The notes below the pieces were generated by a model. It searched no databases and had not been told where the DNA came from. It saw only the letters and a program-made list of their open reading frames with translations. The position numbers were made by a program, and so were the translations under genes. Below, one piece after another: positions 21,021 through 26,019 of a stretch of DNA of 26,019 nucleotides (position 1 is its first letter; every line of letters begins with the position of its first letter). The DNA is taken from NCBI GenBank assembly GCA_946011705.1, contig CAMGCA010000001.1, forward strand, positions 1 to 26,019, written 5' to 3'. Source of the DNA: an uncultured Clostridia bacterium. Its GTDB lineage: Bacteria > Bacillota > Clostridia > Oscillospirales > Oscillospiraceae.

Positions 21021-22628
21021 TTATTCTGCTGTATTCTCCTGCCCAATCAACCGGGCAATCTCATCAGAGAATCGATAGATGATCTCCACCCTCATGCCGC
21101 TGTACACATTCACACGGTCGATAAAGAACAGGAGCATTTCATTGGTCAGCTCGTCCGCAGTCAGCGTCCGGCGGGCCATATCGCAGGTCTCCGTTAATTC
21201 GTGGTTTCTGCTCTGAGAAAGGGCTAAAAGCTCCTTTTCCAGCCGCTCTTTCTCGGAGCTGAGGCTGTCGTTCTCCGCGTTCAGTTTATCGCGTTCCATG
21301 AGGTATATATCCCTCTGAAGTCGTCCTTCGGCATACCGCTCGTAAGCACTGACCCGGCTGACGGAAATCTGCTTCATGCGTTTCTCAATCTGTTCCAGCC
21401 GAAATCTGAGGTTTTCCTCTGTGCCTTCGCTGGCCGCTGCCGCCGCATACAGGCGATCATCTGCATCCACCAGCAGACGGAGCTTCTCAATCAGGTCGTT
21501 CTTCACGATGCGCTCCAGGTCGGCCTCAATGAACCGTTCGCCCACCGGGCAGGCGGTTTCTCTGTTGGATACAGACTTGAGGCAGGTGTAGTAAATCACC
21601 GGGGAGTGTTTCTGCCGCTGCATGGTGCGTCCGCAGGCCCCGCAGTGAACCAGACTGCGCAGCAGATACTGATCAGGACTCCGCTCATACCCCTTGCGGA
21701 TTTTACGGAACACTTTCTGTGCTTCTTCATACTCGCTTTCGCTGACAATGGCTTCATGGCAGTCCGGGATGATCTGCCACTCGGATTCATCCGTCCATAC
21801 CGTCCGAGGATTGTCCAGCCCCTTCCAGCGGCGCTGATTCATGACCATCACGCCGGTATACTCCCGGCGCTTCAGAATCTCCCGCACATTGCTGACCGTC
21901 CAGCAGGCTTCCTTAGAAGCAGTGCGGAACTTTTTGCTGTCGGGATTCATCCGCATATAATAGGCCGATGGCGTTTCCAGCTTATAATCGTTCAGGACAA
22001 CGGCAATCTCTGCCGCCGTTTTTCCTTCCAGCGCAAGGTCAAAGATTTTCCGCACCACAGGCGCGGTATCCGGATTGGGAATGATCTTCCGTTTCACATC
22101 CGGGTCTTTCATGTATCCGTATGGAGCCTGCGAAGCTACGAACTCGCCCTTGCTCTTTCTGGTACTCATGACGGTTTTGATCTTCTGGGACAGGTCGCGG
22201 CTGTAATAGGAGTAGACGATGTACTTCATGACCACTTCCATGCCGGCCGTGGAGCCCTTGTAATCATCGCTGTCATACCCGTCGTTGACGGCAATGAAGC
22301 GAACGCCCAGGAACGGAAAAATACGCTCCAGATAGTCGCCGATCTCCACATAGTCGCGGAAAAAGCGGCTGAAATCCTTACAGATGACCACGTTTGCCTC
22401 GCCGTTTTTCAGGCTTTCAATCATCCGCTCAAAGGACGGACGGTTGCCGTTGGTGCCGGAGTAGCCGTCATCGATGAACTCGACCACTTCATAGCCGTCA
22501 AACTCCCGGCGGGCGCGGATGAACCGATACAGCAGCGTGCGCTGATTGGCGATGCTCTCGCTCTCGGTCTTGAATTTCAGGTCATCGTCGGCATCCGACA
22601 GGCGGATGTACAGGTACAGTTTCTTCAC
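21021..22628 (-). CDS. Large serine recombinase 1 (element-end proximal)
   Basis: 535 residues. The resolvase-type catalytic domain has nucleophile S11 (YIRLSDADDD) and the arginine-containing stretch CKDFSRFFRDYVEIGDYLE at 83-101. A recombinase domain follows at about 165-270, a zinc ribbon (C329, C332, C349, C360) and a long coiled coil at about 390-480. All are standard for the large serine recombinase family. The start is GTG at 22628, overlapping the previous gene's TGA by 4 nt, with GGAGGTG about 7 nt upstream. It is the last gene of the three-gene operon, next to the hsdM junction. Confidence 0.93.
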   Translation of the reverse strand: MKKLYLYIRLSDADDDLKFKTESESIANQRTLLYRFIRARREFDGYEVVEFIDDGYSGTNGNRPSFERMIESLKNGEANVVICKDFSRFFRDYVEIGDYLERIFPFLGVRFIAVNDGYDSDDYKGSTAGMEVVMKYIVYSYYSRDLSQKIKTVMSTRKSKGEFVASQAPYGYMKDPDVKRKIIPNPDTAPVVRKIFDLALEGKTAAEIAVVLNDYKLETPSAYYMRMNPDSKKFRTASKEACWTVSNVREILKRREYTGVMVMNQRRWKGLDNPRTVWTDESEWQIIPDCHEAIVSESEYEEAQKVFRKIRKGYERSPDQYLLRSLVHCGACGRTMQRQKHSPVIYYTCLKSVSNRETACPVGERFIEADLERIVKNDLIEKLRLLVDADDRLYAAAAASEGTEENLRFRLEQIEKRMKQISVSRVSAYERYAEGRLQRDIYLMERDKLNAENDSLSSEKERLEKELLALSQSRNHELTETCDMARRTLTADELTNEMLLFFIDRVNVYSGMRVEIIYRFSDEIARLIGQENTAE

Positions 22629-24346
22629 CGGGCTTCACCTCCTTCCAATTCGTGATAAGCCGCTTCCAGTGCGTCCCGTTCCTCCTGAAAGCAGAATATG
22701 ATCTCCAGCCTGTGCTGGGCATAACCTGTTTTATATACGTTGATGTGGTCAATCATCGCCTGGGCGATTTCCGGCGTCAGCTTCCGCGCCTTGCGGATAT
22801 TCCGGATGTTCACAAGCCACTTGTTCTCATCGGAAAGCATCCGGTTCAGCCTGGCCAGTTCTACCGACAGCTGATTGAGGCGGGAACTCTGCTCCTGATA
22901 TGCGGTGTCAAAACGGGTTTTCAGCTCCATATAGTCCCCGGCAGAGAGAATGCCGTCCACATAGTCATTGTAGAGCTGCTCCCGTTTGTTCTGATAACCG
23001 GACAGCTGATTACCGACTTCCAGCATTTCCTGCTGAAGTTCGGTCTGCCGTTTCGTCTGAATACCGCTGTCCTTCAGCCGCCCGGCTACTTCCTCAAAAT
23101 CCGCGAACAGGGCAAACTGTGTCTGGATTGCGTTCCAGACAATCGGCGCGAGCTTTTTCTCCGAGATGCCGACGGCAACATCGCAGCGGCCATACTGCTT
23201 GTTCCGGCAGTTGTACCGGCCTTCTTTTTTCTCGCCGTGGCGGCTGTAACCGAGGTTGGAGCCGCAGTGCCCGCACCGGACGATTCCGGTTCTGAAGATC
23301 TGCGGATGCTTTTCGCGGTAATTCCGGCTGGCTTCCAATTTGGCCTCATTCTCACGGCGGCCTGCCTCCAGAATTTCTCTGACCTGATAGAAGTCGCCCC
23401 GGCTGACCAGTGCCTCATGCATATCCGGCAGGATACGCCACTTGCTCTCATCCGGCTCATAGTGATAATCCGGCTGTCCCAGATACAGCGCCGTCGGCAT
23501 CCGTCCAAAGACAAGGTCGCCCATATAGGTCGGATTCATCAATATCTGTTTGATGACCTGCTGTGTCCAGAGGCAGTCGGAATAACATGCCCGCCTGGTC
23601 TGTCCGCGCAGATAGCGGAGCTTTCCTGGCGAGGGAATACCTTCTTCATTCAGCTGACGCATGATGGGGCGCGCTCCGGTGCCGCTGAGAAACTGTGCGT
23701 AGATTCTCTTGACAATCGGTGCGGTCTCCGGATCGGGTTCAAACCGGTACTCCTGTGTGGTCGATTTCCGGTATCCGTAGGGGATCATGCTGGGAATGTG
23801 TTCGCCGGCCAGCTGTTTGGCATGAACCGCCAGCGACACCTTCTTGGACTGGTCTCTGGAATAGAAGCTGTTAATCAGGTTCTTCAGTGGAATCAGCAGG
23901 CTGCTGGCTGAGCCGTCCGTTTCAAAGCTGTCATAGCGGTCAACCACCGAAATGAACCGCACACCCATGGCCGGGAAGATGTTCTCCAGCAGGTTGCCTG
24001 CCTCAATATAATCACGGGAGAAGCGGCTGAAATCCTTGATGACCAGCGCCTTGATTTTTCCCTCCCGAATATCGGAAAGCAGTCTCTGAAACTCCGGGCG
24101 GTCCGTGTTGGTTCCGGTCCAGCCGTTATCCACATAGGTATCCGCCAGATGAAGATACGGGTGCTCCGCTACATAGTCCCGGCAGATCTCAATCTGACCT
24201 TCGATGGAATCGCCATCATCATTCTTTTTGCTGTTTTCAACCGAGAGTCGGGCGTAGATGGCCGTCTCCCAGACGGACGGCAGCATGGCGCTGACCGGTT
24301 CCTGCGTCTGCTCCTGCTGTAAATACTGCCTTTTCTTTCTTGCCAT
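22625..24346 (-). CDS. Large serine recombinase 2
   Basis: 573 residues. The catalytic Ser is S35 (IYARLSVENSK) after a ~25-residue extension; KDFSRFSRDYIEAGNLLE is at 104-121. The recombinase domain lies at about 185-285, the zinc ribbon at C358, C361, C380 and C388, and the coiled coil at about 395-490. The ATG at 24346 shares one base with the TAA of recombinase 3 and has GAGGAGG 8 nt upstream, so it is translationally coupled. The three recombinases are clearly paralogous but well diverged. They may act jointly, as CcrA/CcrB do, or with divided roles in integration and excision; which is unknown. Confidence 0.93.
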   Translation of the reverse strand: MARKKRQYLQQEQTQEPVSAMLPSVWETAIYARLSVENSKKNDDGDSIEGQIEICRDYVAEHPYLHLADTYVDNGWTGTNTDRPEFQRLLSDIREGKIKALVIKDFSRFSRDYIEAGNLLENIFPAMGVRFISVVDRYDSFETDGSASSLLIPLKNLINSFYSRDQSKKVSLAVHAKQLAGEHIPSMIPYGYRKSTTQEYRFEPDPETAPIVKRIYAQFLSGTGARPIMRQLNEEGIPSPGKLRYLRGQTRRACYSDCLWTQQVIKQILMNPTYMGDLVFGRMPTALYLGQPDYHYEPDESKWRILPDMHEALVSRGDFYQVREILEAGRRENEAKLEASRNYREKHPQIFRTGIVRCGHCGSNLGYSRHGEKKEGRYNCRNKQYGRCDVAVGISEKKLAPIVWNAIQTQFALFADFEEVAGRLKDSGIQTKRQTELQQEMLEVGNQLSGYQNKREQLYNDYVDGILSAGDYMELKTRFDTAYQEQSSRLNQLSVELARLNRMLSDENKWLVNIRNIRKARKLTPEIAQAMIDHINVYKTGYAQHRLEIIFCFQEERDALEAAYHELEGGEAR

Positions 24347-26007
24347 TATGCGTTCCTCCTCTCCGGCATTGTTACGCCTTCCTCAGCTGGAAGGACATCC
24401 TCAAACCGTTCTATATACTGCAGTGCGTTTTCCAGTTCATCTTTGTAGCGGAAGCACACTTCGATGCGCTTGCCGTCATAGATCAGGATTTTCTCAATCA
24501 GGTGAACGATGCACTCCCTGTCCAGCTCCGTCAGGTGCCGGTACTTCTTGAACTGTTCAATCCACTCGATGTTCCCGGAGCTGATCTCCATGGCCTGACT
24601 GCGTTCATCCTTCAGCTTTCCCAGCTGCCGCTGCCTGTCCGCAATCCTGCGGTCATAGCCCGCATGGAATTCTCTGTACTCCTCACGGCTGATTACACCA
24701 TCCGCCATATCCGAATACAGGTTGATTTTCAAATCCTGATACCGCTTGATTTCATTTTCCAGCGCCGTCATCTGGGCGTCATAATTGATGATTCGCCGCT
24801 CCTGTTCCGGCAGCGATGCAATGTAATCCAGCACCTGTTCCACCTGGGCGATCAGCTCAATATGGTCATTTACCACCCGGAGCACAATTGCTTTCAGCTT
24901 GTCCTCGCTGAATGTATGCGGAGAACAGCCCTTGCCCGCTTTGTTGGTGGAACAGACCAGGTAATGATACTTTTTCCCGCCGCTGGGGACGGTCTTCCGC
25001 ACCATGGTATGTTTGCAGTCGCCGCAGAACACGAAGCCGGAAAACAGATGAACTTTTTCCTGCTTCGGCGCTGTGCGGACGTCCCGCAGCATCAGATTCT
25101 GAACGGTATCAAAATCCGAGCGGCAGATAATGGGCTCATGGTTGTTCTCGATGACAATCCACTCATCCCGGTCATACTCCACACGCTTTTTGATTTTGTG
25201 GTTCGGAGTGCCGGATTTATGCTGAATCAGCGTTCCGATATAGATTTCATTGGACAGGATTCGCTTCACCAGCATGGGGCTCCACTCTGCCTGTTCGTTG
25301 CTGCGGAATCCGCAGGAGTAATTGAAGCCCTGCGCCTGCTTGTATTCCATGGGGCTCAGGACGCCCATTCTGTTGAGCCGGTCGGCAATGGCGGAATTGC
25401 ACAGTCCCTGTATGCGGAGCCGGAAGATCAGCTCCACCGTGCGGGCGGCCTCCTCATCCACCACCAGCCTGTTTCTGTTTGCCTCGTCCTTCCGGTAGCC
25501 ATAGGGTGCAAAGGCTCCGATGAAGTCGCCCATCTTGCGCTTGATGTCCAGCTGAGAGCGAATCTTAACGGATATGTCGCGGCAATAGGCGTCGTTGATC
25601 AGATTCTTGAACGGCACGATCAGCGCATCGGACTGCGCCTTTTCGCCGCAGGAATCATAGTTGTCATTGATGGCAATGAACCGCACGCCCATGAACGGAA
25701 AAATCTTTTCCAGATACCGTCCTGCATCGATGTAATTTCTGGCAAACCGGCTGAGGTCTTTGCAGATCACACAGTCGATTTTCTTGGCCTTGATATCCTC
25801 CATCATCTGCCTGAAGCCCGGACGTTCAAAGTTGACGCCGGAATAGCCGTCATCCGCATACTCCTTAACGATCACAAATTCCGGATGCCTGCGCACATAG
25901 TCCCGGATGATCTCCTTCTGACTCGTTATGGAATTGCTCTCCGCCTTGTCGCCGTCATCGCGGGAAAGACGGGTATATTCTGCTGCGTTCCAGATTCTGT
26001 CTGGCAT
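24346..26007 (-). CDS. Large serine recombinase 3 (first gene of the operon)
   Basis: 553 residues from the ATG at 26007. A GTG at 26016 is possible but overlaps the apparent GAGGTG ribosome binding site, so the ATG is preferred. Catalytic S15 (EYTRLSRDDGD) and CKDLSRFARNYIDAGRYLEK (82-101) are present. A recombinase domain, a zinc ribbon near 320-365 (FVFCGDCKHTM ... LVCSTNKAGKGC) and a coiled coil follow. This is a normal full-length large serine recombinase. It begins 12 nt from the window edge, so the operon promoter and any genes before it are not visible. Confidence 0.92.
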   Translation of the reverse strand: MPDRIWNAAEYTRLSRDDGDKAESNSITSQKEIIRDYVRRHPEFVIVKEYADDGYSGVNFERPGFRQMMEDIKAKKIDCVICKDLSRFARNYIDAGRYLEKIFPFMGVRFIAINDNYDSCGEKAQSDALIVPFKNLINDAYCRDISVKIRSQLDIKRKMGDFIGAFAPYGYRKDEANRNRLVVDEEAARTVELIFRLRIQGLCNSAIADRLNRMGVLSPMEYKQAQGFNYSCGFRSNEQAEWSPMLVKRILSNEIYIGTLIQHKSGTPNHKIKKRVEYDRDEWIVIENNHEPIICRSDFDTVQNLMLRDVRTAPKQEKVHLFSGFVFCGDCKHTMVRKTVPSGGKKYHYLVCSTNKAGKGCSPHTFSEDKLKAIVLRVVNDHIELIAQVEQVLDYIASLPEQERRIINYDAQMTALENEIKRYQDLKINLYSDMADGVISREEYREFHAGYDRRIADRQRQLGKLKDERSQAMEISSGNIEWIEQFKKYRHLTELDRECIVHLIEKILIYDGKRIEVCFRYKDELENALQYIERFEDVLPAEEGVTMPERRNA

Positions 26008-26019
26008 TTTAATCACCTC

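Larger units (their letters stand above)
20938..26019 (-). mobile_element. End of a serine-recombinase integrative element inserted in hsdM
   Basis: Three consecutive large serine recombinase genes on the minus strand lie directly against the broken hsdM. Such recombinases normally sit at one end of the element they move, so the element starts near 20938 and extends past the window edge. Cargo and the far attachment site are not visible. To my recollection, Firmicutes ICEs/IMEs with triplet serine integrases have conserved-gene targets, including hsdM; I could not check this. Confidence 0.82.

Noticed and set aside
1..26019. CRISPR array, rRNA or tRNA genes
   Set aside because: No regularly spaced repeats and no recognisable rRNA or tRNA sequence were found by eye.

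Overview
The window looks like a chromosomal segment of a low-to-mid GC Gram-positive anaerobe, most likely a gut Clostridia member of the Oscillospiraceae/Lachnospiraceae type. This rests on strong AGGAGG-type ribosome binding sites, frequent GTG/TTG starts, and the families present: DegV, a Noc-like ParB, DUF2284, DUF2085, a Tn916-type integrase and tandem large serine recombinases. No rRNA, tRNA or CRISPR array was recognised. The species cannot be named from what is visible.

Layout. Positions 1-4440 are ordinary housekeeping or accessory genes: a DegV lipid-binding protein (-), a CDF metal-efflux transporter (+) behind a hairpin-rich leader, a lone ParB/Noc-like protein (+), a small palindromic intergenic repeat, and a coupled pair of low-molecular-weight tyrosine phosphatase and DUF2284 metal-binding protein (-). 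About 4471-9084 is a compact integrative element: a Tn916-type integrase, an excisionase and a D5/SF3 replicative helicase on the minus strand, with an HTH regulator transcribed divergently. It appears to sit in what was the divergent intergenic region between the phosphatase and a MATE transporter. At 9293-10809 a MATE exporter has a good promoter and a terminator. Positions 10.8-14.7 kb hold poorly characterised genes: a ribbon-helix-helix protein divergent from a 587-residue membrane-anchored protein, a zinc-ribbon membrane protein overlapped by a DUF2085 protein, and two small coupled DNA-binding proteins on the minus strand.

Positions 14.86-20.94 kb are a type I restriction-modification operon on the minus strand, in the order hsdM' - hsdS - unknown 221-residue gene - hsdR, with 4-nt overlaps or 3-4 nt gaps. 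The hsdM gene is cut just upstream of its NPPF catalytic motif. The DNA that follows, to the window edge at 26019, is one end of a mobile element with three consecutive, translationally coupled large serine recombinases. The 5' part of hsdM must lie beyond the window on the far side of this element, if it still exists.

How it fits together. The recombinase operon ends in hairpins, one with a T-tract, immediately before the hsdM fragment. While the element is integrated, the methylase is therefore broken and the downstream hsdS-hsdR genes are probably cut off from their native promoter. Precise excision would restore both. This insertion, the unknown gene inside the restriction operon, and the small integrase-replicase element are the most interesting parts of the window.
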